Source: Nocardia donostiensis (GTDB taxonomy: Bacteria; Actinomycetota; Actinomycetes; Mycobacteriales; Mycobacteriaceae). From it: a DNA stretch of 64,000 bases. The translations under genes were made by a program, and so were the position numbers. The notes beneath the pieces were generated by a model. The model was not told the origin of the DNA. It saw nothing but the letters and a program-made list of their open reading frames with translations, and ran no database searches. The stretch lies in the NCBI RefSeq assembly GCF_002081715.1, contig NZ_MUKP01000003.1:62001-126000 (forward strand). The letters run 5' to 3'. Numbering within the stretch: the stretch's first letter is position 1; the number at the start of each line of letters is the position of its first letter. Positions 53,480-60,855 of this stretch are shown here, piece by piece.

Positions 53480-53485
53480 GTTGGC

Positions 53486-53854
53486 ATGTCAATCTCACAG
53501 ATCCGAACGATCACCGCCTTTGTCGACGACCAGGACCGCGCGAAAGACTTCTACGTGGACGTCTTGGGATTTACCGTCCGGGCCGACCTGAAGATGGGCG
53601 ATAATCGGTGGCTGGAAGTCGCTCCCACGGCCGCTGGGACGGCTATCGTGTTGCACCGACCGTTCCCCGGTGCAACGGCTGGCACGCTGGGTGGTGTGAT
53701 CCTCGACAGTGCGGACCTCGACGCGGACACGAAGAAGCTGCGCGAGGCCGGGGTGGCGGTCGACGGCCCCAACGACATGCCCTGGGGCAGGCAGGCCACA
53801 TTCACCGATCCGGACGGCAACAGCTTCGTCCTCTCGGCTCCATCACACCAATGA
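53486..53854 (+). CDS. Glyoxalase/bleomycin-resistance (VOC) protein
   Basis: A 122-residue single VOC domain: ITAFVDDQDRAKDFYVDVLGF at the N-terminus and TFTDPDGNSFVLSAP at the end. Family members bind metals and catalyse varied reactions or sequester drugs. It is the first gene of an operon with an ABC exporter and ArsR and SRPBCC proteins, and its stop overlaps the ATPase start by 4 bp. A role in antibiotic tolerance is possible but unproved. Confidence 0.87.
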   Translation: MSISQIRTITAFVDDQDRAKDFYVDVLGFTVRADLKMGDNRWLEVAPTAAGTAIVLHRPFPGATAGTLGGVILDSADLDADTKKLREAGVAVDGPNDMPWGRQATFTDPDGNSFVLSAPSHQ

Positions 53855-54825
53855 GCCCGCTGATCCAAGCGCATGGGCTGGTCAAGCGTTTCGGCACTAC
53901 CGTCGCGCTCGACGGGATCGACCTGACCGCCCGGAGCGGTGAAATTCTCGCCGTACTCGGACGCAACGGGGCGGGCAAGACAACCTTCGTCCGGCTACTT
54001 GCCACCTTGTTGCGCCCGGATGGCGGCACGGTCGAGGTTCTCGGCAAAGACACGGTCACCGAGTCGCTGCCGGTGCGGCGCCTGATCGGGTTGGCGGGCC
54101 AAAATGCCACCGTTGAGCCGTTGATGACCGGCGTAGAGAATCTCACCATGATCGGCGCCATGTACGGGCTCTCCCGCCGTGACGCACGCACGGCAGCGTA
54201 CGCGGTGCTCGATCGCCTGAGGCTGGCCGACCGAGCGCACGATCGGGTCGCCAGCTATTCAGGTGGCATGCGCCGGCGGCTGGACCTGGGCGCGAGCCTG
54301 GTCGGGCGGCCTCGGATCCTGCTACTCGACGAGCCAACCACCGGGCTGGACCCCGCGAGTCGCCACGCCCTGTGGGACTTGGTCAAGGATCTGGTGGCCG
54401 ATGGGACGGACATCATCGTGACGACGCAGTACCTCGAGGAGGCCGACGCGCTCGCCGACCGTGTGGTGATCTTCGATCACGGCCGGATCATCGCCGATGG
54501 CTCACCCGAGCACCTCAAGGCTTCCCACGGTGAAGACATCGTCCAGGTGCGCACTCGCGGCCCGGAGGGCCTGGCCGTGATCGAGAAGACGATAGCGCGA
54601 ATCCAGCGAACCGGTATCGACGTCGACCGGCTCGCCTGCTCGATGAGCTGGCAGTCACCGGCCGGCGGCCAAGACGCAGCGCGGTGCTTCACCGAGGCCG
54701 CCGCCGGCGATTTCACTATCGAGGAAATCACCGTCCGTCAGCCGACCCTGGAGGAAGCGTTCCTGTCGCTGACCGAATCCGGACCGTCCCCGGCCAGCGT
54801 GCTGAGCAAGGAGGCCGCGCGATGA
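53851..54825 (+). CDS. DrrA-type ABC transporter ATPase
   Basis: A 324-residue ATPase. Walker A is GRNGAGKTT, signature SYSGGMRRRLDLGASL, Walker B ILLLDEPTTGLD. The C-terminal ~95 residues are the DrrA-type extension (LEEAFLSLTE). ATG 53851 overlaps the VOC gene by 4 bp and its stop overlaps the permease ATG. Members export anthracyclines or other hydrophobic compounds. Confidence 0.93.
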   Translation: MSPLIQAHGLVKRFGTTVALDGIDLTARSGEILAVLGRNGAGKTTFVRLLATLLRPDGGTVEVLGKDTVTESLPVRRLIGLAGQNATVEPLMTGVENLTMIGAMYGLSRRDARTAAYAVLDRLRLADRAHDRVASYSGGMRRRLDLGASLVGRPRILLLDEPTTGLDPASRHALWDLVKDLVADGTDIIVTTQYLEEADALADRVVIFDHGRIIADGSPEHLKASHGEDIVQVRTRGPEGLAVIEKTIARIQRTGIDVDRLACSMSWQSPAGGQDAARCFTEAAAGDFTIEEITVRQPTLEEAFLSLTESGPSPASVLSKEAAR

Positions 54826-55643
54826 CCACCCTGGCCGCCACGAGCGCGCCCCCGTCGACCACAAGGCCCGCAACACACCTGGTGGGGTGTTCGCTCGCAG
54901 CAGCGCGGCGGGTCGTGCTCGTCACACTGCGCAACCCGTCGCTGATCGTGATGTCGGTTGTGCAGAGCGTGGTGTTCCTGCTGATCTTCCGCTACGTGTT
55001 CGGCGGTGCCATCACGCCCGGAACACTGTCGTACGTCAACTTCATGGTTCCGGGCCTATTGACCGTCACGGTGTTATTCGCGGTCATGGGTGTCGGCACG
55101 GCCGTCGCCGGCGAAGTGCACGCGGGGGTCATCGACCGATTCCGGTCACTTCCTATGCCGTCAGCGGTCGTGCTCTATGGACGTGCCGCCGGTGAACACC
55201 TGATGACCACATCGACTCTGCTGGTGACCACAGCCGTCGCGTTCGCTGTCGGCTTCCGCGTCCACAACGGGTGGGGCATTGTCGGACTGCTCGGGCTGTG
55301 CATGCTGGCCGCAGTCGCCTTCACGTGGGTGTTCATCGCGGTGGGACTTGCTGCCGGCAACGTGCAGGCCGCGCAGGGCGCAGGCTTCCTCGTACTGCCG
55401 TTGTCGTTCGTTTCCAGCGCGTATGTGCCCGTCACCTCGATGCCGGGCTGGCTGCAGACGTTCGCAATGCATCAGCCGGTGACCGTCCTCGCCGAGGCCA
55501 ACCGCTACCTCACGCAAGGTGACGACGCGCTGGCCGGGCTCGAACACACAGGCGGCTACTACGTGATCGTCGCCGTTGCGTGGTGTGTCGGTATCCTCGC
55601 GGTCGCCCAGGCAGCGGCGCTTGCTCTGTTTCGGCGACGCTAG
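54822..55643 (+). CDS. ABC-2 type drug exporter permease (DrrB-like)
   Basis: A 273-residue permease with about six membrane segments, including YVNFMVPGLLTVTVLFAVMG and the terminal YYVIVAVAWCVGILAVAQAAAL. The pattern SLIVMSVVQSVVFLLIFRYVFGG is typical of DrrB/ABC-2. It pairs with the DrrA-like ATPase. Substrate cannot be deduced. Confidence 0.9.
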   Translation: MTTLAATSAPPSTTRPATHLVGCSLAAARRVVLVTLRNPSLIVMSVVQSVVFLLIFRYVFGGAITPGTLSYVNFMVPGLLTVTVLFAVMGVGTAVAGEVHAGVIDRFRSLPMPSAVVLYGRAAGEHLMTTSTLLVTTAVAFAVGFRVHNGWGIVGLLGLCMLAAVAFTWVFIAVGLAAGNVQAAQGAGFLVLPLSFVSSAYVPVTSMPGWLQTFAMHQPVTVLAEANRYLTQGDDALAGLEHTGGYYVIVAVAWCVGILAVAQAAALALFRRR

Positions 55644-55669
55644 AAAGCACTCGACAGAAGAGGATCGTC

Positions 55670-56029
55670 ATGCCCCAGCGCGCGAAGGCCACCGCGACTG
55701 ATCGCGTGTTCGGGGCGCTGGCGAACCCCACCCGACGCGACATCCTGGCGCTGTTGCTGGAGGGCAGCCAGCCGGTGCAGGCAATAGCCGACCACTTCGA
55801 CATGGCCCGTCCGAGCGTCTCCGAGCATCTGAAGGTGCTGCGCGACTGCGGGCTGGTCAGCGAAGAAAAACACGGACGGCACCGCTACTACCGCATCAAC
55901 CCCGACCCACTGCACGATCTGCAGAGCTGGCTCAGCCCATATGAACGGTACTGGCGCCAGCACCTGACGAAACTGGGCGAGATGCTCGACACCATGAGCG
56001 ACGATGAAGAAGGCGGCGAAGATGCATGA
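55670..56029 (+). CDS. ArsR-family repressor
   Basis: A 119-residue winged-helix protein: RVFGALANPTRRDILALLLEG and RPSVSEHLKVLRDCGLVSEEKHGRHRYY. It lacks clustered metal-binding Cys or His residues, as in the ArsR subgroup paired with SRPBCC/AHSA1 proteins. It likely binds the operator at 53455-53474 and autoregulates. It overlaps the SRPBCC gene. Confidence 0.9.
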   Translation: MPQRAKATATDRVFGALANPTRRDILALLLEGSQPVQAIADHFDMARPSVSEHLKVLRDCGLVSEEKHGRHRYYRINPDPLHDLQSWLSPYERYWRQHLTKLGEMLDTMSDDEEGGEDA

Positions 56030-56486
56030 CGAGACGACGGGCGACAACGATCTGACGTCGATCGTGATCGACCAGTTCTATCCACACCCGCCTGAGAAGG
56101 TCTGGCGGGCGCTGACCACCCCGAATCTGATGGCGCAGTGGATCATGGAACCAGTCGGATTCGCGCCGGTCAAAGGGCAGCACTTCACGTTCAAAGCGAC
56201 CCCGATCCCCGCCACCCGGTTCTCCGGCGACATCGCCTGCGAGGTCCTCGATATCTCCGAGCAACAACGTCTTCGAATCAGCTGGACAGATGCCAACGCC
56301 GCCAGCCCCTACGGCTGGACGGTCACCTGGGACCTACACCCCGAGGGAAAGGGCACTCGGGTGATCCTCACACACAGCGGCTTCGACCCGGACGACCCGG
56401 TCCAACAGCATGCACGCACACTCATGAGTGGCGGGTGGCCCACGGTCGTGCGCCGCCTCGACGCCGCACTCGAAACACTCCCATAG
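56022..56486 (+). CDS. SRPBCC/AHSA1-domain protein
   Basis: A 154-residue START-like hydrophobic-ligand-binding protein: IDQFYPHPPEKVWRALTTPNLMAQW at the N-terminus, then TVTWDLHPEGKGTRVILTHSGF, and WPTVVRRLDAAL at the end. ArsR-SRPBCC pairs are common and probably sense or modify small molecules together. ATG 56022 is preferred; ATG 56004 is possible. Confidence 0.88.
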   Translation: MHDETTGDNDLTSIVIDQFYPHPPEKVWRALTTPNLMAQWIMEPVGFAPVKGQHFTFKATPIPATRFSGDIACEVLDISEQQRLRISWTDANAASPYGWTVTWDLHPEGKGTRVILTHSGFDPDDPVQQHARTLMSGGWPTVVRRLDAALETLP

Positions 56487-56489
56487 CTG

Positions 56490-56662
56490 CCCGTGCCGAG
56501 ATCCGGGCCGACAGCCTTCGTCGTCGGGGATCATCGCGATGAGCTTGCGGAAGGAGTATGGGATCACGTCATCGGGTATCCCGAGAGCCTCGCGGCTACG
56601 CCGAACCGAGGACCTGGCTAGGGCGTTGAACCTGGCGATCGTGCGGCCATATCTGTAGGTCA
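56490..56662 (-). pseudogene. Tyrosine-integrase C-terminal relic
   Basis: Minus-strand frame from 56662 reads SREALGIPDDVIPYSFRKLIAM, which resembles the catalytic region of actinobacterial phage-type integrases (ALGIPDDVTPYSFRKTIAT..). After IPDDEG the expected LSARI appears only after a +1 shift. So the sequence is frameshifted, and the later HxxR/Y motifs are lost. Together with the IS relic on the other side, it brackets the VOC operon. Confidence 0.65.
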
Positions 56663-56720
56663 TTGCGGGGCCCCATCCGGCAATCAACTCCGGCCGCTCT
56701 GCTGGAATACTCTGGCGCAC

Positions 56721-57341
56721 ATGAGCGAAGAGACCTGGGCGGCCCTGAAGGCGACTCCTCTCGCGGAGTTGCGGCGTCGCGCTGCGATTGTCAGCGAACT
56801 GTTCGAGAGCGTGCCGAAGAGTGTGGACGGTGCCCAGCGGTACGGGTGGTACGACGGGAGCGGCCAGTCGACGGTCTGGTACTTCAGCACCGGCGACCGG
56901 GTCTTGTTGCTGACGTTTCATCACGAAGAAGCTCTCAACCTCTGCTACGACGACAGCAATTACGCACTGCAAGAACATTTTTACGACGGTGTGCCCGAAG
57001 ACCTCGTCCGTTTGGTACGCAATCGTCCGGAGAATGGGGAGTCCCTGAACCTCACGGATCCGGAGACCGAGAACACGATCCATGCGGCAAGCGGCATCTT
57101 CTGGTACGACGGCTGCCGGTGGCACATCGCGGACGGAGTGGTCGACTGTTGCCGCAGCGAGGACTTGGTCTTCTTCGATGAGTGCGGGCTCGATACCTGT
57201 CTGCATGTGTATCAATTCGGCCAGGACTTCACACCCGAGGACATCATCAGGAACCGAGCCTGGTGGGGTTGGTACGCCGACGATTCCGCGGAACAAGCCG
57301 CGCTGGCCGATCTCCGGGAAATCGTCGCACGGCATCCATGA
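56721..57341 (+). CDS. Hypothetical protein
   Basis: A 206-residue acidic, cytoplasmic-looking protein with no signal peptide or membrane segment. It is rich in aromatics and has repeated Trp-containing stretches: RYGWYDGSG, GIFWYDGCRWHI and NRAWWGWYADDS. Cysteines near CCRSEDLVFFDECGLDTC might form a site. I do not recognise its family. It lies just after the integrase relic. Confidence 0.65.
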   Translation: MSEETWAALKATPLAELRRRAAIVSELFESVPKSVDGAQRYGWYDGSGQSTVWYFSTGDRVLLLTFHHEEALNLCYDDSNYALQEHFYDGVPEDLVRLVRNRPENGESLNLTDPETENTIHAASGIFWYDGCRWHIADGVVDCCRSEDLVFFDECGLDTCLHVYQFGQDFTPEDIIRNRAWWGWYADDSAEQAALADLREIVARHP

Positions 57342-57719
57342 CCCGCAGCCCGACCGCCAGCGGCGCGAGCATTGGACTCGACGTCCGGGACGAGCGAAAA
57401 CACGATCCAGTTGGTAGTCCGGGTGCTCGTATGCGAGTCGGTAACCTCCCACCCAAGGTGCCCGGTTGGACCCGAATCTCCAGGGGGCGGCCGACTTCGA
57501 CCTCGAGCTGATCGAGAGCCGGACGCTCGACGGCAACATCCAGGAGCTCATCTACCGGCCCACCCTGCATATCTGAGTCCGCCCATGCACCTGCCGAGCT
57601 CCTCCCAGTTTCCCGCGGACCAGCTGAAGCGGCGGTCGCTGACAGGGGTGCCTCTGGATCGCGGCGGTTATGAGAAAGGCTCCGCACGTCAACGGTGCGG
57701 AGCCTGCGACCCATGCGGA
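57342..57719. other. Intergenic region with short gene fragment
   Basis: About 378 bp. Around 57472-57576 a plus-strand frame reads LDPNLQGAADFDLELIESR and ends in TGA with LIYRPTLHI, which looks like the tail of a lost gene. A cold-shock terminator lies at 57678-57704. Confidence 0.4.
57678..57704 (-). terminator. Terminator of cold-shock gene
   Basis: GGCTCCGCAC (57678-57687) pairs with GTGCGGAGCC (57695-57704), a perfect 10-bp stem with a 7-nt loop. On the minus strand it is followed by TTTCTC, so this one resembles a classical rho-independent terminator, 16 bp after the cold-shock stop. Confidence 0.75.
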
Positions 57720-57923
57720 TCAGATCAGGTGAACGTCCTGAGCCTGTGGGCCCTTCTGGCCCTGACTGATCTCGAACTCCACCCGCTGACCCTCATCGAG
57801 GGATTTGAAACCCGAACCGCCGATGGCCGAGTAATGCACGAAGACGTCGGGTCCGCCTCCGTCTCGGGCGATAAAGCCGAAGCCCTTCTCGCCGTTGAAC
57901 CACTTCACACTGCCTTGAACCAT
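57720..57923 (-). CDS. Cold-shock protein
   Basis: A 67-residue single CSD protein. RNP1 KGFGFIARD and RNP2 DVFVHYSAI are intact, in an [10 protein letters not shown] frame. It binds single-stranded nucleic acid and acts as RNA chaperone. Start ATG 57923. Confidence 0.95.
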   Translation of the reverse strand: MVQGSVKWFNGEKGFGFIARDGGGPDVFVHYSAIGGSGFKSLDEGQRVEFEISQGQKGPQAQDVHLI

Positions 57924-58152
57924 GCTTTACTACTTCATTTCTGTAGGTGAGCCGTGCAGATCACGTTGATCAGCCCGGTCTCGGATACCACTATGTCACA
58001 CGCACGAAAATCCATACGCCAAGGATGCGAAAACCGGCCTCGGCTCGAGACGCAACTTCGTCTTCTTTATCGACGGTGTGCGGTGTGACCTGCGAGCCTC
58101 GAGATCGTGCAGCGTTTTCCAGACCCAGCCGGCCAGCTGCTCAGAGCTCCGT

Positions 58153-58287
58153 TCAGCGGCGTTTGGCGTCGAAAGTTGACTCGATCTCGGATTTTTTGAC
58201 AGCCTTGGCTTTCTTGTCCGCTCGTTTTTCTTTGAGAGTTTTTCCGGACTTCTTCGCAGAGGTACTGCGGGGAGATTTGTCGGACAT
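58153..58287 (-). CDS. Small basic lysine-rich protein
   Basis: A 44-residue protein from ATG 58287 (AAGGA 6 nt upstream), rich in Lys: KKSGKTLKEKRADKKAKAVK. Similar MSDKSPR-starting small basic proteins are common in actinobacteria near cold-shock genes; function is unknown. A longer frame upstream is a run-on. Confidence 0.72.
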   Translation of the reverse strand: MSDKSPRSTSAKKSGKTLKEKRADKKAKAVKKSEIESTFDAKRR

Positions 58288-58851
58288 GAACGTCCTTCGA
58301 CTCGGGGGCCTGGGCGGCCCCATTGCCTCAACCGTACGCGACGCCGCCGTCTTCGGTGCGAAAAGGAACTTTTGTTCGGCCCTGGGCCGCCGGTAGTGGT
58401 GAGACCGGTTCAGCCCACAGTCCGACCGTGCAGGTGTGCGACGGTCTCCCGCAGCGCCTCGGCGGCCCGGGGCCGGCGCGCCCACCGATACTTCGTCGGG
58501 ATCGGCCGCGCCCACGCGATGCAGCGCAATTACCGAGGTTAGTTGTACGCGCTCCTACGTGCTGAACACGTTGCGCCGCAGCATGTTCGGAACATGACCC
58601 ACGTACGCGAATTGGTAGGGCACATGATGCGCCGAGCGCGGCGCGACCTCACCACCGGCGAACTCGGGCGGCTCGCTCAGTGGGTCGGTGCTGTGCCGAC
58701 GTAGTAGAGCCATGCCGACGTAGCTTCCTGGCTCGGCGCCGTGCTCTGGGCCGATTCGGTCACGGCGGTGATCGCCCAGCCCGGCTGAGTGGGCGCCGCG
58801 GCGTCAACTGCAGCGCCGGTGCCACCGGCGAACCCGGGGTGGCGCGGTTGT
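58288..58851. other. Intergenic region between small basic protein and TetR gene
   Basis: 564 bp. A 53-codon plus-strand frame (58543-58704, TTG start) reads AEHVAPQHVRNMTHVRELVG then RRDLTTGELGRLAQWVG, which has a protein-like look. It lacks a good RBS and may be a gene remnant. No other feature is supported. Confidence 0.35.
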
Positions 58852-59457
58852 TTATGCGCGTGGCTCGGTCTGTTGTTTCGGCTCCGGCCGGGGTGATGTG
58901 GCCCGGTTCACCTCAATGCGCAGTGCTTGTTCGGCTTCCGCGGCGGACAAGCTGCCGATCAGGACGCGCATGGTGAGGCCATCAGCAGTGGCTATCAGTG
59001 ATCGCGCCGTGGTGCGGGGATCGCTGAGGCCGGGCGCGATCCTGCCGAGCAGCCGCGCTGCCTCGCTCTCTGCGCCGTCCTTGGCCTCGGTCAGCATGCG
59101 CGCCAGGATCGGATGGTTGGTGCCGGCGGCGACGTATTGGTAGAAGACTGACACGCCCGCGCTGGATGTCTCCGCGCGGGGGATGGGCTGCCCGATGAGT
59201 TGCCATAACTTTTCGCGGTCGTCAGCGCGTTCGGTGGCGGCGGCATGTAGCTGTGCGGCGCTTGTCAGCATCACTTCCAGGCTGGCTCGGAGGAGTTCGT
59301 CCTTGCTCGGGAACCAGTACTGGATTCGTCCCACCGAGACTCCTGCGGCTGCGGCTACGTTGCGCATCGACACCGCGCTCATCCCCTTCTCCGCGATCAC
59401 CTGCCATACCGCCTGGATGATCGCGGTCTGGCGTTCGTCGGGAGCCGTGCTGCCCAT
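58852..59457 (-). CDS. TetR-family regulator
   Basis: A 201-residue TetR protein. IIQAVWQVIAEKGMSAVSMR and AAAGVSVGRIQYWF form the DNA-binding region. The C-terminal domain is helical and ends Pro/Glu-rich. It is divergent from an alpha/beta hydrolase gene, with two matched operators between them. It likely controls the hydrolase and itself. Confidence 0.9.
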   Translation of the reverse strand: MGSTAPDERQTAIIQAVWQVIAEKGMSAVSMRNVAAAAGVSVGRIQYWFPSKDELLRASLEVMLTSAAQLHAAATERADDREKLWQLIGQPIPRAETSSAGVSVFYQYVAAGTNHPILARMLTEAKDGAESEAARLLGRIAPGLSDPRTTARSLIATADGLTMRVLIGSLSAAEAEQALRIEVNRATSPRPEPKQQTEPRA

Positions 59458-59478
59458 ATCGCCATACTAACCGAGGAA

Positions 59479-59492
59479 AATACGAGCGTATT
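59479..59492. promoter_or_regulatory. TetR operator copy 1
   Basis: AATACG-AG-CGTATT: 6-bp perfect inverted repeat 22 bp upstream of the TetR start. It shares the AATACGA..GTATT pattern with the copy 43 bp away. Confidence 0.65.
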
Positions 59493-59521
59493 GGCAGGCG
59501 TGTACGCTGGGCCCACCGATC

Positions 59522-59535
59522 AATACGACTGTATT
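59522..59535. promoter_or_regulatory. TetR operator copy 2
   Basis: AATAC-GACT-GTATT: 5-bp arms, 12 of 14 positions matching copy 1. It lies just before the hydrolase RBS (GGAG 59541-59544). A spacing of 43 bp (about four helical turns) would put two repressor dimers on one face. Confidence 0.65.
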
Positions 59536-59549
59536 TTCCTGGAGTGGAC

Positions 59550-60542
59550 ATGGGTAACAAGCCGAGCCGCCGCGTCCTGAAGGGCCTGGCTGCCCTGGTG
59601 GTGTTATGGCTGGTGGTCGACAAGGTCGCCTCGATACTTGCCTCTGAGTCGACGGTGGGGCACTGGCGCAGCCAGGAAGGGTTCGAGTCCTACCGGGCCG
59701 CTTACGACGAGGTGATGGCGACCCTGCCCGCGCCGACCCGCACTCACGACGTCGTCACCGAGTACGGCACCGTACGGGCGTACGAGTGGGCGGCTACTGG
59801 CGATGCACCAGATGCCGAGCTGCCGGTTGTACTGCTGCCCGGAATGCGTTCGGGCGCACCGATGTGGGCCGAAAACCTCACCCACTGGATCGGTCGACGC
59901 ACGCTCTACGCCATGGATGCGATCGGTGACTCCGGGTTGTCGACTCAATCGGTGCCCTTTACCTCGTTCGAGGACCGGGCCACGTGGGTGGAACAGACGC
60001 TCGCGGGCCTCGGTCTCGAGCGCGTCCACATGGTGGGGCATTCCTTCGGTGGGGCTATTGCAGCCGGTCACGCGCTCGATTATCCCGGGCGGGTGGCCTC
60101 CTTGACCCTGCTCGAGCCGGTGATGGTGCTGCACGGTCTGCCGGTCTCGATGTATATGTGGTCGGCTCTGCTGATGCTGCCCGTGCCTCAGTCGTGGAAG
60201 GACTATGCCTTGGCAGAGATCGGAGGCGTCTCGACCGAGGAGGTACAGGAGCGCACTCCCATGTCGGTGATGGTCGACGAGGCGGGCAAACACTACAAAG
60301 CCCCCACCCTGACGCCCCGGACTTTCACCGACGAGGAGTGGAGATCGATGTCGATGCCGGTGCGAATCGACCTCGCCAGCGACAAGTCCTTGGCCGGCGG
60401 CGAGGAGGCTGCCAGCCGAGCTCGTGACCTGGGTAAGGATCCGGTCACTGTCTGGCCTCGAACCACCCATTCCCTGCCTATGCAGGCTGCCGAGCAGCTC
60501 GGCCTGGAGCTGGAACAGTACTGGGCTGCCCATGACCGGTGA
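59550..60542 (+). CDS. Alpha/beta hydrolase
   Basis: A 330-residue alpha/beta-fold hydrolase. The nucleophile elbow is MVGHSFGGAIAAGHALDYPG (Ser), the oxyanion region is LLPGMRSG, and the C-terminal His is in WPRTTHSLPMQ. The N-terminal ~25 residues include a hydrophobic helix (LKGLAALVVLWLVVDKVAS), so it is probably membrane-anchored or secreted. ATG 59550 has GGAG 5 nt upstream. Substrate is unknown. Confidence 0.88.
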   Translation: MGNKPSRRVLKGLAALVVLWLVVDKVASILASESTVGHWRSQEGFESYRAAYDEVMATLPAPTRTHDVVTEYGTVRAYEWAATGDAPDAELPVVLLPGMRSGAPMWAENLTHWIGRRTLYAMDAIGDSGLSTQSVPFTSFEDRATWVEQTLAGLGLERVHMVGHSFGGAIAAGHALDYPGRVASLTLLEPVMVLHGLPVSMYMWSALLMLPVPQSWKDYALAEIGGVSTEEVQERTPMSVMVDEAGKHYKAPTLTPRTFTDEEWRSMSMPVRIDLASDKSLAGGEEAASRARDLGKDPVTVWPRTTHSLPMQAAEQLGLELEQYWAAHDR

Positions 60543-60691
60543 GTCGCGTCATCGCCTCGGGCGGTGTGTGGCACGGCCGGTAGGTGCTCCGAACGAGCGT
60601 CCGAGCGGCGGCATCGGCGAGCTCCTGCGGTTCGCAGCGGAGCTCGACCTCCTGGTCTCAAAGCTAACCAATCGGTAATGATATCGAGCTA

Positions 60692-60720
60692 TTGACTAGC
60701 TGGATGCGGGTAGCTAATAC
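60692..60720 (+). promoter_or_regulatory. prpE promoter
   Basis: TTGACT (60692-60697), a 17-bp spacer and TAATAC (60715-60720): the clearest housekeeping-type promoter seen in the window. The transcript would have a ~110-nt leader with two mini-ORFs before prpE. Confidence 0.72.
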
Positions 60721-60738
60721 TTACCGGGAAGGAAACAT

Positions 60739-60756
60739 ATGGCTAGGCACCGTTAG
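60739..60756 (+). CDS. Five-residue mini-ORF in prpE leader
   Basis: ATG GCT AGG CAC CGT TAG, preceded by AAGGA. Its stop lies within the RBS of the next small ORF (TTAGGAGG). It may only tune translation of the downstream ORF. Confidence 0.35.
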   Translation: MARHR

Positions 60757-60768
60757 GAGGAAGGCGCA

Positions 60769-60855
60769 ATGTCGCGGGATCGACGGTACGCACCTGCGCC
60801 GCACGGTGACTACCGGTGGGTGCCTGGGAGGGCGATCCGTGATGAGCTCCTATGA
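60769..60855 (+). CDS. 28-residue upstream ORF overlapping prpE start
   Basis: Starting ATG 60769 after AGGAGG, it encodes MSRDRRYAPAPHGDYRWVP then eight more residues. It ends in TGA at 60853-60855, beyond the prpE start by 17 bp. The strong RBS suggests real translation and coupling to prpE. The peptide may have a regulatory role; no known leader family is recognised. Confidence 0.5.
   Translation: MSRDRRYAPAPHGDYRWVPGRAIRDELL

Noticed and set aside
59641..59700. GGTTCGAGTCC in the hydrolase gene as a tRNA-derived att site
   Set aside because: Only 11 bases match the tRNA-Asn T-arm and they lie inside a conserved coding region; chance is likely.
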